64,000 nt of DNA from Caulobacter sp. NIBR1757 (GTDB taxonomy: Bacteria > Pseudomonadota > Alphaproteobacteria > Caulobacterales > Caulobacteraceae): NCBI RefSeq assembly GCF_027912495.1, contig NZ_CP115463.1, forward strand, positions 3,980,501 through 4,044,500. Reading direction: 5' to 3'. Below the pieces are notes generated by a model. That model saw only the letters and a program-made list of their open reading frames with translations, was not told the origin of the DNA and made no database searches. Positions 8,280-20,955 of the stretch are shown piece after piece (the first letter of the stretch is position 1; each line of letters opens with the position of its first letter). Made by a program: the position numbers and the translations under genes.

Positions 8280-9037
8280 GCTTCGCCAAACCGCCGATCG
8301 TCATGGTCCACGGCGCCTTCTGCGCCGGCTGGATCTGGGACGACTTCCGCACCGCTTTCGAGGCGGCCGGCCATACCGTGCTGACCCCCGACCTGCCGGG
8401 CCACGCCCCGGGGGCCGACCCGGCCGGCAGGTCGATGAGCGACTACACCGACCATATCGCCGCCGTCTGCGCCGGGTGCGAGACGCCGCCGGTGCTGATC
8501 GGCCATTCGATGGGCGGCCTCGTCGCCCAGATGACCGCGGCCAAGGCGCGGCTGTCGGCCCTGGTGCTGCTGGCCCCGTCGGCGCCCTGGGGCGTCTATG
8601 GTTCGACCATGGAAGAGGGGGCGAGCGCGATGAGCCTCTATGCCCTCGGCCCCTTCTGGATGCAGGCCATCGCCCCGGACCGCACCCTGGCCCACAACTA
8701 CAGCCTCGACCGCATGGACAGGGCCGCCCGCGACGCCGCCTTCGCCCGCATGGTCCCCGAAAGCGGCCGCGCCCTGTGGGAGACGCTGAACTGGTGGCTG
8801 GACCCGTTCATGACCACCCAGGTTTCGGCCAGGCCCGGCCTGCCGGTGCTGGCCATCGCCGGCGGCAAGGACGTCATCCACCCCGCCGTCACCGTCCGCC
8901 AGACCGCCCAGCGCATGGGCGGCGAGGCGGTGGTGTTCGACGAGATGAGCCACTGGCTGCCGGGCGAACCCGGCTGGGAGGCCGTGGCCGCCCGCTGTCT
9001 GAGCTGGCTGGACGGCAAGCTGGCCCAGGCGGCCTGA
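8276..9037 (+). CDS. Alpha/beta hydrolase
   Basis: This 253-aa cytoplasmic protein is a compact alpha/beta hydrolase. It has the oxyanion motif VHGAF near the N-terminus, the nucleophile elbow GHSMGG (Ser about residue 81), an acid in AGGKDVI and a His in MSHWLPGEPGW. The substrate is not predictable. It starts at TTG 8276, overlapping the stop of the previous gene as TTGA, so it is the last cistron of the deacetylase-RppH operon. Both hydrolases share the segment PPVLIGHSMGGL, which suggests that one arose from the other by duplication. Confidence 0.85.
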   Translation: MSFAKPPIVMVHGAFCAGWIWDDFRTAFEAAGHTVLTPDLPGHAPGADPAGRSMSDYTDHIAAVCAGCETPPVLIGHSMGGLVAQMTAAKARLSALVLLAPSAPWGVYGSTMEEGASAMSLYALGPFWMQAIAPDRTLAHNYSLDRMDRAARDAAFARMVPESGRALWETLNWWLDPFMTTQVSARPGLPVLAIAGGKDVIHPAVTVRQTAQRMGGEAVVFDEMSHWLPGEPGWEAVAARCLSWLDGKLAQAA

Positions 9038-9046
9038 CGTCAGCCT

Positions 9047-9310
9047 TATCGAAGCGGCCTACCATTATACCCCGCCGCCGGGCGGGAAGCGGGCGAGCGC
9101 GTCCTTTCGCCGTTGAAAACACTGGCGAAGCTGTGGTCCGAGGGTTGTTCAAGGCCACCGGAATGTGGGTCGGAGCGTAGGTCGGAGAGTGGCCGACTGT
9201 CGCCGGATGTGGGGCGGATTGTCGTCGGCGGACCCACATTCGAGCAGGGCGCCGGGATTTGTCGGACGGGCGTGTCCAACGAGCCCAAAATCAATATGTC
9301 TAGACATATT
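9047..9310. repeat. 264-nt element with terminal 18-bp palindrome, copy 1
   Basis: The gap between the hydrolase and the exporter gene holds no gene. It begins with TATCGAAGCGGC, N4, CCATTATACC (9062-9071) and ends with the perfect palindrome AATATGTCTAGACATATT (9293-9310). A second element with the same ends and the same total length of 264 nt is at 55552-55815. The interior has diverged, but GTAGG-type motifs recur at the same offset (+130). On the minus strand the left motif reads GGTATAATGG, a good -10 box, but here it would point into the hydrolase gene. Confidence 0.7.
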
Positions 9311-9367
9311 CATCCGCCTCCGGGCCGGGCCTGCTCGGGCTTCGGGACCTTCTGGCTCAGTGCTCGG

Positions 9368-9694
9368 TCAGGCCGACGGGCCGGAGAAAATCTTCAGGCC
9401 GACGATGCCGGCGACGATGAGGCCGACGCAGACCAGCCGCGACACGGTGGCCGGTTCCTTGAACAGGATGATGCCGACGATCACCGTGCCGACAGCGCCG
9501 ATGCCGGTCCAGACCGCATAGGCCGTGCCCAGCGGCAGGGTCTTCACCGACCAGCCGAGCAGGGCCATGGAGATGACCAGGGCGACGGCCGTCCAGACGG
9601 TCGGCCACAGGCGGGTGAAGCCTTCGGTGTATTTCAGGCCAACGGCCCAGCCGGTCTCGAACAGTCCGGCGATGACGAGGATGATCCAGGCCAT
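9368..9694 (-). CDS. gdx: Guanidinium exporter, SMR family (Gdx/SugE)
   Basis: This is a four-helix small multidrug resistance protein of 108 aa that exports guanidinium in exchange for protons as a dual-topology dimer. The SMR Glu is in GLFETGW at residue 13, and the Gdx/SugE-type motif around it ([12 protein letters not shown]) separates it from EmrE. ATG 9694 is chosen because GGAG lies 8 nt upstream and homologues start MAWI; GTG 9703 would sit on the Shine-Dalgarno. The guanidine-II riboswitch immediately upstream strongly supports the guanidinium role over quaternary ammonium efflux. Confidence 0.93.
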   Translation of the reverse strand: MAWIILVIAGLFETGWAVGLKYTEGFTRLWPTVWTAVALVISMALLGWSVKTLPLGTAYAVWTGIGAVGTVIVGIILFKEPATVSRLVCVGLIVAGIVGLKIFSGPSA

Positions 9695-9714
9695 GGGAGT
9701 CACTCCAATAGAGC

Positions 9715-9762
9715 CGGGCCGTCCCGAATGAGCGGAAAGGCCGGCGGGTCGTCCCGCCGGCC
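9715..9762 (-). promoter_or_regulatory. Guanidine-II (mini-ykkC) riboswitch
   Basis: Read on the minus strand, two hairpins with ACGR loops precede the exporter. Hairpin P1 is GGCCGGCGGG-ACGA-CCCGCCGGCC (9762-9739) and hairpin P2 is CGGG-ACGG-CCCG (9726-9715), with a 12-nt linker. The Shine-Dalgarno of gdx (TTGGAG) starts about 8 nt after P2. This is the defining architecture of the class: guanidine bridges the two ACGR loops and exposes the ribosome binding site. P1 may also serve as the 3' hairpin of the upstream gene. Confidence 0.9.
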
Positions 9763-9771
9763 CTCAAGGGC

Positions 9772-10449
9772 CTACTCGCTGATCGCGTAGAGCACGTCGG
9801 TCTGGTCGTACTTGGAATTGACCGGCGTCCCGCCGACCTTGCGGACGGTGATCAGGACGATGTCCTCACGCTTGTTCTCGGGCGTGACGTGCGACCACTT
9901 GCGGTTGGTGCGTTCCATGTCGGTGGTCCGCTTGGCGTTATCTTCCAGGGTCCAGCCGTTGTAGATCGCCCAGTTGTGGACGTCGGTGATGGTCGCCTCG
10001 AGGCCGTTGATGGCGTGCTGGACCGAGACGTTGCAGACGTTCTTGTTCACGCCCTGGTCGCGCAGGGTGATCTTCAGGCCCGGGGCCCAGGTCTTTTCCC
10101 AGATGTTGTCGCGCTTCTTCAGCTTCATGCCGTAGGCGGTGGCGATCTTGCTGATGTCGCCGCCCTTCACGAGCGGGAAGCAGACCTTCTTGATCACGTC
10201 GTTGAAGACGATCGAGGTCGCCTCGGTCGGGGCCGCCGGCGGCGGGGGAGGCGGCGGGGGCTCAGGCGCCGCCACCGGGGCGACGGGCGCGGCTTCCGGG
10301 ACCGGCGCGGGGGTGGCTTCAGGGGCGGGCGCCGCGGCGGGGGCAGTCGCCTCCGGAGCCGGGGTCGGCTCGGGGGCCGGGGCTTCCTGGGCGACCACGG
10401 CGGTGGTCAGAGCGCTCGCGGCGAGCAGGGACAGGATGGCGACACGCAT
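9772..10449 (-). CDS. Secreted protein with Pro/Ala-rich linker, unknown function
   Basis: I do not recognise a characterised family. The 225-aa protein has a clear signal peptide (residues 1-20, cleavage after VVAQ), then a low-complexity Ala/Pro/Glu region to about residue 75 that includes a run of eight prolines. A folded C-terminal domain of about 150 residues follows, with two cysteines (KVCFPL and KNVCNVS) that could form a disulphide, and a conserved-looking WAIYNGW segment. It is likely a periplasmic or cell-wall-spanning protein. It lies after atpC on the same strand, separated by 108 bp, and is probably transcribed from its own promoter. Confidence 0.75.
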   Translation of the reverse strand: MRVAILSLLAASALTTAVVAQEAPAPEPTPAPEATAPAAAPAPEATPAPVPEAAPVAPVAAPEPPPPPPPPAAPTEATSIVFNDVIKKVCFPLVKGGDISKIATAYGMKLKKRDNIWEKTWAPGLKITLRDQGVNKNVCNVSVQHAINGLEATITDVHNWAIYNGWTLEDNAKRTTDMERTNRKWSHVTPENKREDIVLITVRKVGGTPVNSKYDQTDVLYAISE

Positions 10450-10557
10450 CGGACTTGAACCCTTCTTGAGATAGGCGGCGGCATCAAACCCCGCCTTGCG
10501 ATCCCTCGCAACCTGCCAACGATTGAATCCGGGCCAAAAAATGACGCCGGTAAGTTT

Positions 10558-10821
10558 TTAGGCAGCCTCGACGGCGTGTTCGGCCAGGATGGTCAGGCCG
10601 GCCGGGGTGACGTCGGCGAAGCCGCCCTGGACGTCGAACACCCGGGTCGTCGATCCGTTGACCACGGTGATCTTGCCTTCGCGCAGGGCGGTCATGAACG
10701 GCGCGTGGCCGGCCAGGACGCCGAAGTCGCCTTCGACGCCGGGGGCGTCGACGCGGTCGACTTCACCGGCGAAGACTTCGCGCTCGGGGGCGACCAGGGA
10801 GAAGTGCAGCTTGTCGGCCAT
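10558..10821 (-). CDS. atpC: ATP synthase F1 epsilon subunit
   Basis: Epsilon connects gamma to the c-ring and can restrain ATP hydrolysis. The 87-aa product contains only the N-terminal beta-sandwich (LHFSLVAPEREVF, GDFGVLAGHAP, GGFADV), without the C-terminal two-helix hairpin found in ~135-aa versions. A short epsilon is common in alphaproteobacteria, where the zeta subunit often takes over inhibition. Its ATG overlaps the stop of the small upstream gene by 1 nt (TGATG), so it is translationally coupled. Confidence 0.95.
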   Translation of the reverse strand: MADKLHFSLVAPEREVFAGEVDRVDAPGVEGDFGVLAGHAPFMTALREGKITVVNGSTTRVFDVQGGFADVTPAGLTILAEHAVEAA

Positions 10822-11060
10822 CAGTCCACCGCCTCCAGCGCGGCGTCGATATCTTCGTCCGTCTGCAGCTCGGTGCCGCAGAAGGGACAGAACTGGACGG
10901 AGATGAGAAGGTCGCCCTCCTCACCGTCGCGCTCGGTCCGGCCTGCGTTGAGCAGGATCAGACCGCTGTCGTGTTCGAACAACGCCGCGTCGGGGCCTGC
11001 GCCAAGGCAGACCTCCATGTCGTCACAGCAGTAACCCGCGGCGATGTCGTCGTCTTCCAT
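10821..11060 (-). CDS. Small acidic CC...CPFCG protein inside the atp operon
   Basis: The 79-aa product is strongly acidic and has an N-terminal YCCDDM motif and a C-terminal FCPFCGTEL motif. The two Cys pairs could form a zinc-binding knuckle; the layout recalls DUF6980-type proteins (CC-x2-M ... CPWCG), but that is a pattern match by eye. It lies 5 nt after atpD and overlaps atpC by 1 nt, so it is made with the ATP synthase. Standard atpHAGDC operons have no gene here. A role in assembly or metal sensing is possible but undemonstrated. Confidence 0.85.
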   Translation of the reverse strand: MEDDDIAAGYCCDDMEVCLGAGPDAALFEHDSGLILLNAGRTERDGEEGDLLISVQFCPFCGTELQTDEDIDAALEAVD

Positions 11061-11065
11061 CAGGC

Positions 11066-13592
<2,527 letters not shown>

Positions 13593-13622
13593 CGAAGGCT
13601 ACTTTCTCCTGGTCAGCCGGCT

Positions 13623-15714
<2,092 letters not shown>

Positions 15715-15968
15715 TTTGGTCCGTCCGGTGCGTTCTGTCCGTCGTCAGCAAGGTTGCCCTCACCACGATCCTAAAGGCTTGAAAGCGCTTGAGAAAAGCA
15801 CGTGGGCGAGGGGGTCGTTACGAACCGCCTGCCCGAAGCCGCGCGCCTGATAGCACGGGGTGTTGTGCATCGCAACGTCGTGGGGAAATAAGGTTGGAAC
15901 GGGGGAGATTTAGGCCCCTGCGGGGCCTCACGCAGGGTAAGCCATTCCCATACCCGCCCAACCCGTTC

Positions 15969-16096
15969 GTCATCCTCGGGCTTGTCCCGAGGACCCATTC
16001 GTCAGCTTCGACGACCGGACGGCATCGATCACCGCAACCAGCCCCATCCGTTCGCATGGCGGAGGAATGGGTCCTCGGGACAAGCCCGAGGATGAC
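15969..16096. repeat. Imperfect inverted repeat, family C
   Basis: GTCATCCTCGGGCTTGTCCC and the following GAGGACCCATTC at 15969-16000 are exactly mirrored by GAATGGGTCCTCGGGACAAG and CCCGAGGATGAC ending at 16096; arms are about 32 nt around a ~64-nt centre. No gene lies in it. It fills the right part of the 387-bp gap upstream of atpH. The left part (15715-15968) shows no gene and must hold the atp promoter. Confidence 0.85.
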
Positions 16097-16101
16097 GGTG
16101 G

Positions 16102-16338
16102 TTAGGAAACGACCCGAAAAACCCCCTGCCCGCCCCCGGCGACTCGCCCGTCGGGCCAGGTGGCCCGGGCGCTGACGAAGACCAGGCTCCTGGTCGAGCG
16201 ATCGACCGCGGTGGTCACCGCCAGCTCGCCCTCGCCGGCCGCGCCGAAATCGACGGCCAGCGACACCGGCGCCACGGGGCGGTCGGCGCCGGCGGCGGCG
16301 ATCAGGGCGTCTTCCAGAACAACAGAGAGTCGGGTCAT
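16102..16338 (-). CDS. Small protein resembling the C-terminal half of a hotdog thioesterase
   Basis: This 78-aa product starts MTRLSVVLEDALIAAAG at ATG 16338. Its second half (VSLAVDFGAAGEGELAVTTA ... SLVFVSARATWPDGRVAGGG) resembles the last strands of PaaI-type 4HBT hotdog proteins. The N-terminal helix and catalytic strand of a full hotdog are missing, so it may be a remnant or a minimal standalone protein. A longer in-frame start at 16416 has no supporting signal. Its stop lies 6 bp from the inverted repeat. Confidence 0.55.
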   Translation of the reverse strand: MTRLSVVLEDALIAAAGADRPVAPVSLAVDFGAAGEGELAVTTAVDRSTRSLVFVSARATWPDGRVAGGGQGVFRVVS

Positions 16339-16373
16339 GCGGCGATGTCCTAATCGCGGGGCTGCAAAGAGAA

Positions 16374-16404
16374 AAGGGGCGGCCGGATGAACCGGCCGCC
16401 CCTT
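16374..16404 (-). terminator. Rho-independent terminator
   Basis: On the minus strand AAGGGGCGGCCGG, a 5-nt loop and CCGGCCGCCCCTT form a 13-bp hairpin followed by TTTTCTCTTT. It terminates the small secreted protein gene ending at 16471. A second hairpin (CGGGCGGC/GCCGCCCG) lies at 16442-16463, between the stop codon and this terminator. Confidence 0.85.
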
Positions 16405-16470
16405 GACCATCCGCAAGGTCGAGTTTGCTCGAGGAAATGCACGGGCGGCGCGGAGGCCGCCCGGAAACGC

Positions 16471-16797
16471 TTACTTGTTGGCGGCGACCGAACGGGTGGT
16501 CGAAACGACCGAGCCGCACTTGGCCAGGTCATCGCTGCCCAGCGAGCCGAAGGCGACGACTTCGCCGACTTCCTTGCTCAGGGCCTTGCAGCCCTTGGTC
16601 GTGTCGGTGCGGGCCGGAGCGGCGGCGGCGACGCAGGTGGCGCCTTCGCAGTTCCAGACAGCGCCGCCGGCCACGACCTTGGTCTTGGCGGCGACCGGGG
16701 TCTTCAGCGAGACGACGATCTTGCCGTCACCGGCGAACGAGGCGCCCGAGAAGGCGAGCGACAGGGCGGCGGCAGCCGCGAGGACTTGGAGTTTCAT
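16471..16797 (-). CDS. Small secreted protein, two-cysteine-pair type, unknown function
   Basis: The 108-aa product starts MKLQVLAAAAALSLAFSGASFA at 16797, a textbook signal peptide, preceded by a GGAGGG Shine-Dalgarno. The mature part is about 86 residues with cysteines in VWNCEGATCV, KGCKAL and LAKCGS, so one or two disulphides are likely. It resembles small Caulobacter secreted proteins (CC_3452-like), by eye only. It has its own terminator and stands alone. Function is unknown. Confidence 0.75.
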   Translation of the reverse strand: MKLQVLAAAAALSLAFSGASFAGDGKIVVSLKTPVAAKTKVVAGGAVWNCEGATCVAAAAPARTDTTKGCKALSKEVGEVVAFGSLGSDDLAKCGSVVSTTRSVAANK

Positions 16798-17002
16798 GAT
16801 GTGCCCTCCGGGCATTTTGGGTGGAAACGCTAGCTTGGATCGGATCAGTCTTTTTGCCCGGAACCCGCCGCTGTTTGTGCTGTCCGGTATCCCCACCGAA
16901 CAGCGCGACGTGAACTAAGCACTGCTTAGATATCAACGATAACCTAAAAGCGCGCAAGCGGTTTTTTTGGCCGACCCGCAAAATTTTTGGAGGGCTGGAG
17001 AG

Positions 17003-17401
17003 TCAGCGCCCGAGGATGTCGCGAAAGCGCTGCTCGGCGGCGGAGTGGCGGTCATTCTCTTCGACCTGGTCCATCAGCACCACGCGCCGGTCGGGCCGGA
17101 ACCAGTAGCCGTCGGTGGGTTGCTTGTTGGCCAGCGACCACATCACCGCCGAGGCGATGGAGCCGACCCCCGCCGCCGCCAGCACCGGCCAGATGGCGTG
17201 CAGGTCGTTGCCGATCATGGCGTCGATGCGCATGGCCAGCACCCGCTGCGCCGGATTGGTCTCGGCCAGGCGCCCCACCCAGGCGATCGTCGCGTGCAGG
17301 CCGCCCGACACCGCCAGCGAGATCGCCACGGCCAGCAGCGGCGGCCGGACGGTCATGCCCAGCAGCGCACCCAGGATGGCGGCGAAGATCAACATGGTCA
17401 T
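17003..17401 (-). CDS. Membrane protein of unknown function
   Basis: From ATG 17401 the product is 132 aa. It begins with two adjacent hydrophobic helices (MTMLIFAAILGALLGM and LLAVAISLAVSGGLHATIAWV), has a third near IWPVLAAAGVGSIASAVMWSL, and ends in a charged tail (DQVEENDRHSAAEQRFRDILGR). The reading frame is open further upstream, but the hydrophobic start favours 17401. It is not a family I recognise. It stands divergent from the acyl-CoA dehydrogenase. Confidence 0.6.
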   Translation of the reverse strand: MTMLIFAAILGALLGMTVRPPLLAVAISLAVSGGLHATIAWVGRLAETNPAQRVLAMRIDAMIGNDLHAIWPVLAAAGVGSIASAVMWSLANKQPTDGYWFRPDRRVVLMDQVEENDRHSAAEQRFRDILGR

Positions 17402-17547
17402 GGAGGACCATCTGTCACCATACCCGTGAGTAATCTCTGAACGGCGCGGAAACCAAACTGCAATCGCTTGACGCCGGGTCACGGTTGCCGCGCGCGTCAA
17501 CCGGCGCATACTGGGCGAAACAACAGAACCCATCGGGAGATACGGCC

Positions 17548-18876
17548 GTGGACTTCGCCCTGCCCCAATACCTCGTCGACTACCTCGCCGAGCTCGACCG
17601 CTTCATCGAGGAGAAGATCAATCCGATCCAGGCGCGCGACGATAACGAGCGCTTCTTCGATCACCGCCGCGAGCACGCCCGCACCGACTGGGACAACAAC
17701 GGCCTGCCCCGCAAGGACTGGGAAGAGCTGCTGGCCGAATGCCGCAAGGTCGCCGACGAGGCCGGCCATCTGCGCTACGCCTGGCCGAAGGACATGGGCG
17801 GCAAGGCCGGTTCCAACCTCGACATGGCGGTGATCCGCGAGCACCTCGCCGCCAAGGGTCTCGGCCTCTTCAACGACCTGCAGACCGAGCACAGCATCGT
17901 CGGCAACAACCCCTTCATCCTGATGTTCAAGGAGTTCGCCACGCCGGAGCAATACGCCCGCGACGGCGAGAAGGTGCTGAACGGCACGATGCGCACGGCC
18001 TTCGGCCTGACCGAACCCAACCACGGCTCCGACGCCACCTTCATGGAGTCCACGGGCGTCCGCGAAGAGAAGGACGGCAAGCCTGGCTGGCGGGTCAAGG
18101 GCGAGAAGATGTGGACCACCGGCATGCACGTGGTCAGCCACGTCATGGTCTTCGCCCGCACCAGCGGCAAGGACGGCGACGCCCTCGGCATCACCTGCTT
18201 CATCGTGCCCCGCGAGCACATCAAGATCGAAGAGTGGATGTGGACCTTCAACATGCCCACCGACCACCCGCGCATCAGCTTCGACTGCTGGATTCCGGAA
18301 GACAGCTACTGGGGCCAGGTCGACCGCGGCCTGGGCCTCGGCCAGTCCTTCGTGCACCAGAACCGCATCCGCCAGGCGGCCAGTTCGCTGGGCGCCGCGG
18401 TCTACTGCATAGAAGAGAGTGTGAAGTACGCCCGCCAGCGCAAGCCGTTCGGCAAGCCGCTGAGCGACAACCAGGCCATCCAGTTCCCGCTCGTCGAGCT
18501 GGCCACCCAGTGCGAGATGCTGCGCCTCTTGATCCGCCAGACCGCCTGGCAGATGGACCACATGGAGCACAAGCAGATCGAGAAGGAGATCTCCGACAAG
18601 GTCTCGATGTGCAACTACTGGGGCAACCGCCTCTGCTGCGAGGCCGCCGACCGGGCCATGCAGGTCCACGGCGGCATGGGCTATTCTCGGCACAAGGCCT
18701 TCGAGCACATCTACCGCCACCACCGCCGCTACCGCATCACCGAAGGCTCGGAAGAGATCCAGATCCGGAAAGTGGCGGCCTTCCTGTTCGGCTACCTGGG
18801 CCCGAGGAAGAAGCTGTTCGCCGACGAAGCCGCCGCAAAGGCCGAATACACCCAGCCGATCCCGGCCCGGCACTAG
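17548..18876 (+). CDS. Acyl-CoA dehydrogenase family protein
   Basis: This FAD enzyme probably oxidises a CoA thioester at the alpha-beta bond. The 442-aa protein has the flavin and substrate motifs AFGLTEPNHGSDAT and WTTGMHVVSHVMVFART, and the C-terminal region QVHGGMGYSRHKAFEHIYRHHRRYRI. GTG 17548 is chosen because GGGAG lies 8 nt upstream and MDFALPQYL matches family starts. The long C-terminal part with IEKEISDKVSMCNYWGNRLC is like the larger ACAD subfamily found beside APH-type kinases; such a kinase is at 29270. Its substrate is not known. Confidence 0.9.
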   Translation: MDFALPQYLVDYLAELDRFIEEKINPIQARDDNERFFDHRREHARTDWDNNGLPRKDWEELLAECRKVADEAGHLRYAWPKDMGGKAGSNLDMAVIREHLAAKGLGLFNDLQTEHSIVGNNPFILMFKEFATPEQYARDGEKVLNGTMRTAFGLTEPNHGSDATFMESTGVREEKDGKPGWRVKGEKMWTTGMHVVSHVMVFARTSGKDGDALGITCFIVPREHIKIEEWMWTFNMPTDHPRISFDCWIPEDSYWGQVDRGLGLGQSFVHQNRIRQAASSLGAAVYCIEESVKYARQRKPFGKPLSDNQAIQFPLVELATQCEMLRLLIRQTAWQMDHMEHKQIEKEISDKVSMCNYWGNRLCCEAADRAMQVHGGMGYSRHKAFEHIYRHHRRYRITEGSEEIQIRKVAAFLFGYLGPRKKLFADEAAAKAEYTQPIPARH

Positions 18877-18882
18877 CGCCAT

Positions 18883-19006
18883 GGGGACGGGTTGGCCGCC
18901 TTGCGGCCTACCTGTCCCCGGTCAGCACGGACGGCTGGACCCGCGCTGACCCAGCCGTAGAGCAAGCCGGGGACATGTAGGCCGCTCGCGCGGCCAACAC
19001 GTCCCC
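18883..19006. repeat. 124-bp imperfect palindrome, family D, copy 1
   Basis: The element starts GGGGACGGGTTGGCCGCC and ends GGCGGCC-like sequence then AACACGTCCCC, forming an imperfect inverted repeat with an inner pair CCTGTCCCCGG/CCGGGGACATG. It lies 6 bp after the acyl-CoA dehydrogenase stop. A copy of the same length and orientation is at 20956-21079, with the first 46 nt identical, so the RTX gene is bracketed by direct copies. Confidence 0.9.
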
Positions 19007-19073
19007 CATCCGGCCCACCCTTTGCACCCGTTTCGGGCAATTTCCGAAAACGGCACAGGGCGGAGCGGGTGAG

Positions 19074-20954
19074 ATGAACTTTCGTGGCGGCGCGGGCGCG
19101 GACAGCTTCTTCGGCGGGTCCGAAAATGACACGGCCTACGGCTTCGCGGGCGACGACCAACTTCAGGGCAACGGCGGCGACGACGTCCTGGTCGGCCACG
19201 ACGGCAACGACACCCTGAACGGCGGGGCCGGCGACGACTGGCTGGTCGGCGGAGCCGGCAGCGACCAGATGAACGGCATGGAGGGGATCGACTGGGTCTC
19301 CTACGAGGACGCCGTCTCGAAAGTCACCGTCGATCTGACCCTGGCCAACTGGCAGAACACCGGCGGCGGCGGCACGGACCGCATGATCGGCATCGAGAAC
19401 CTCTACGGCTCGGCCTACAACGACAGCCTGCTGGGCGAGGCCGGGGCCAACACCCTGTCCGGCCAGCTGGGCGACGACATCCTCGACGGCCGGGCGGGCA
19501 ATGACATCCTCAACGGCGGGGCCGGCAAGGACAGCCTGATCGGCGGCGAGGGCGATGACATTCTCAATGGCGGCGAAGGCGACGACAGCCTCAACGGCGG
19601 CGCGGGCATCGACTGGGCCTCGTACGAGGGCGCTGCGGCCGGCGTCACCCTCGACCTCCTGCTGACCACGGCCCAGAACACCGGCGGCGCCGGTCTCGAC
19701 CGGCTGCTCTATATCGAGAACCTGGCCGGTTCGGCCTTCGGCGACGCCCTCGGCGGCAACACCCAGGCCAACACCCTGCGCGGCCTGGCCGGCGATGACA
19801 GCCTCTACGGCAAGGGCGGCAACGACGTCCTCGAAGGCGGCGATGGCGACGACTGGCTGGTCGGCGGCCTCGGCAACGACAACGTCATCGGCGGCGCCGG
19901 CGTCGACTGGGCCTCCTACGAGGACGCCGGCAAGGGCGTCACCGTCAGCCTGGCCATCACCGCCGCCCAGAACACTCTCGGGGCCGGGATCGACACCCTG
20001 ACCGGCGTCGAGAACCTCTACGGCTCCAGCTTCGGCGACATCCTGACCGGCGACGCCGGCGCCAACCGCCTGCATGGCGCCGACGGCAATGACAAGCTCT
20101 ACGGCGGTGACGGCGACGATACCCTGGCCCCCGGCATCGGCCAGGACCTGATCGACGGCGGGGCCGGGGTCGATACGGTCTCGTATGACGGCGCCGCCAC
20201 CGGCGTCTTCGTCCAGCTCTGGAACGCCACCCCCCAGGAAACCGGCGTCGGGGCCCACACCTTCGTCGGCATCGAGAACATCTACGGCAGCGCCCAGCGC
20301 GACTTCCTGTGGGGCGACGCCAGCATCAACTGGCTGTCCGGAGCCGGCGGCGACGACTACCTCAACAGCTGGGGCTCGGGCGACACCCTCGACGGCGGGG
20401 CCGGCGACGACGTGCTGACCGGCACGGTCGGCGTCGTCACCCTGCTCGGCGGCGCCGGCAGCGACACCTTCGTCATGCCCTACAACGGCAAGCCGGCCAC
20501 CATCGACCTGGCCAAGGCCGGGCCCCAGGTGGTGGGCGGCGACATGACCTTCACCCTCGACAGCATCGAGAACATCACCACCCGCATGGGCAATGACACC
20601 CTCTGGGCCAGCACGGCCCAGAACGACATCACCACCGGGACCGGGACCGACAAGGTGATCTGGCGCTCGCTGGCCGAGATCGGCAAGGGCGAGGCCGGCG
20701 GCGACCACATCCTCGACTGGGCCAGCGGCGACACGCTCGACGTCTCGCGCATCGACGCCAACAGCAAGGTCTCCGGCAACCAGGCCTTTGTCTGGGCCAG
20801 CGCCTTCACCGGCCAGGCCGGCCAGATGGTCGCCACCTGGGACGCGGCGACGGGGATCAGCCACCTGGCCTTCGACGTCAACGGCGACAAGATCGCCGAC
20901 GCCGACCTCTACCTGCACGGCGCCCAGGCCAACGCCTATGGCTGGCTGCTGTAA
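19074..20954 (+). CDS. RTX-type calcium-binding protein
   Basis: This 626-aa protein consists largely of hemolysin-type nonapeptide repeats (GGxGxDxLx), for example [15 protein letters not shown] units, arranged in about five blocks separated by linkers of the type [10 protein letters not shown] ... [12 protein letters not shown] ... IENLYGSA. Each repeat pair forms a calcium-binding beta roll. There is no signal peptide, and an acidic C-terminal domain (about 500-626) carries the likely type I secretion signal. No catalytic domain is visible, so it is likely an extracellular surface or matrix protein. A GGAG lies 9 nt before ATG 19074. No ABC/HlyD secretion genes are nearby. The flanking direct repeats suggest cassette-like movement. 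Confidence 0.9.
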   Translation: MNFRGGAGADSFFGGSENDTAYGFAGDDQLQGNGGDDVLVGHDGNDTLNGGAGDDWLVGGAGSDQMNGMEGIDWVSYEDAVSKVTVDLTLANWQNTGGGGTDRMIGIENLYGSAYNDSLLGEAGANTLSGQLGDDILDGRAGNDILNGGAGKDSLIGGEGDDILNGGEGDDSLNGGAGIDWASYEGAAAGVTLDLLLTTAQNTGGAGLDRLLYIENLAGSAFGDALGGNTQANTLRGLAGDDSLYGKGGNDVLEGGDGDDWLVGGLGNDNVIGGAGVDWASYEDAGKGVTVSLAITAAQNTLGAGIDTLTGVENLYGSSFGDILTGDAGANRLHGADGNDKLYGGDGDDTLAPGIGQDLIDGGAGVDTVSYDGAATGVFVQLWNATPQETGVGAHTFVGIENIYGSAQRDFLWGDASINWLSGAGGDDYLNSWGSGDTLDGGAGDDVLTGTVGVVTLLGGAGSDTFVMPYNGKPATIDLAKAGPQVVGGDMTFTLDSIENITTRMGNDTLWASTAQNDITTGTGTDKVIWRSLAEIGKGEAGGDHILDWASGDTLDVSRIDANSKVSGNQAFVWASAFTGQAGQMVATWDAATGISHLAFDVNGDKIADADLYLHGAQANAYGWLL

Positions 20955-20955
20955 G

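Noticed and set aside
9293..9310. The 18-bp palindrome as a rho-independent terminator
   Set aside because: It is AT-rich with no loop and no T-run, so it would be a poor terminator; its exact duplication at 55798 favours a binding site or element end.
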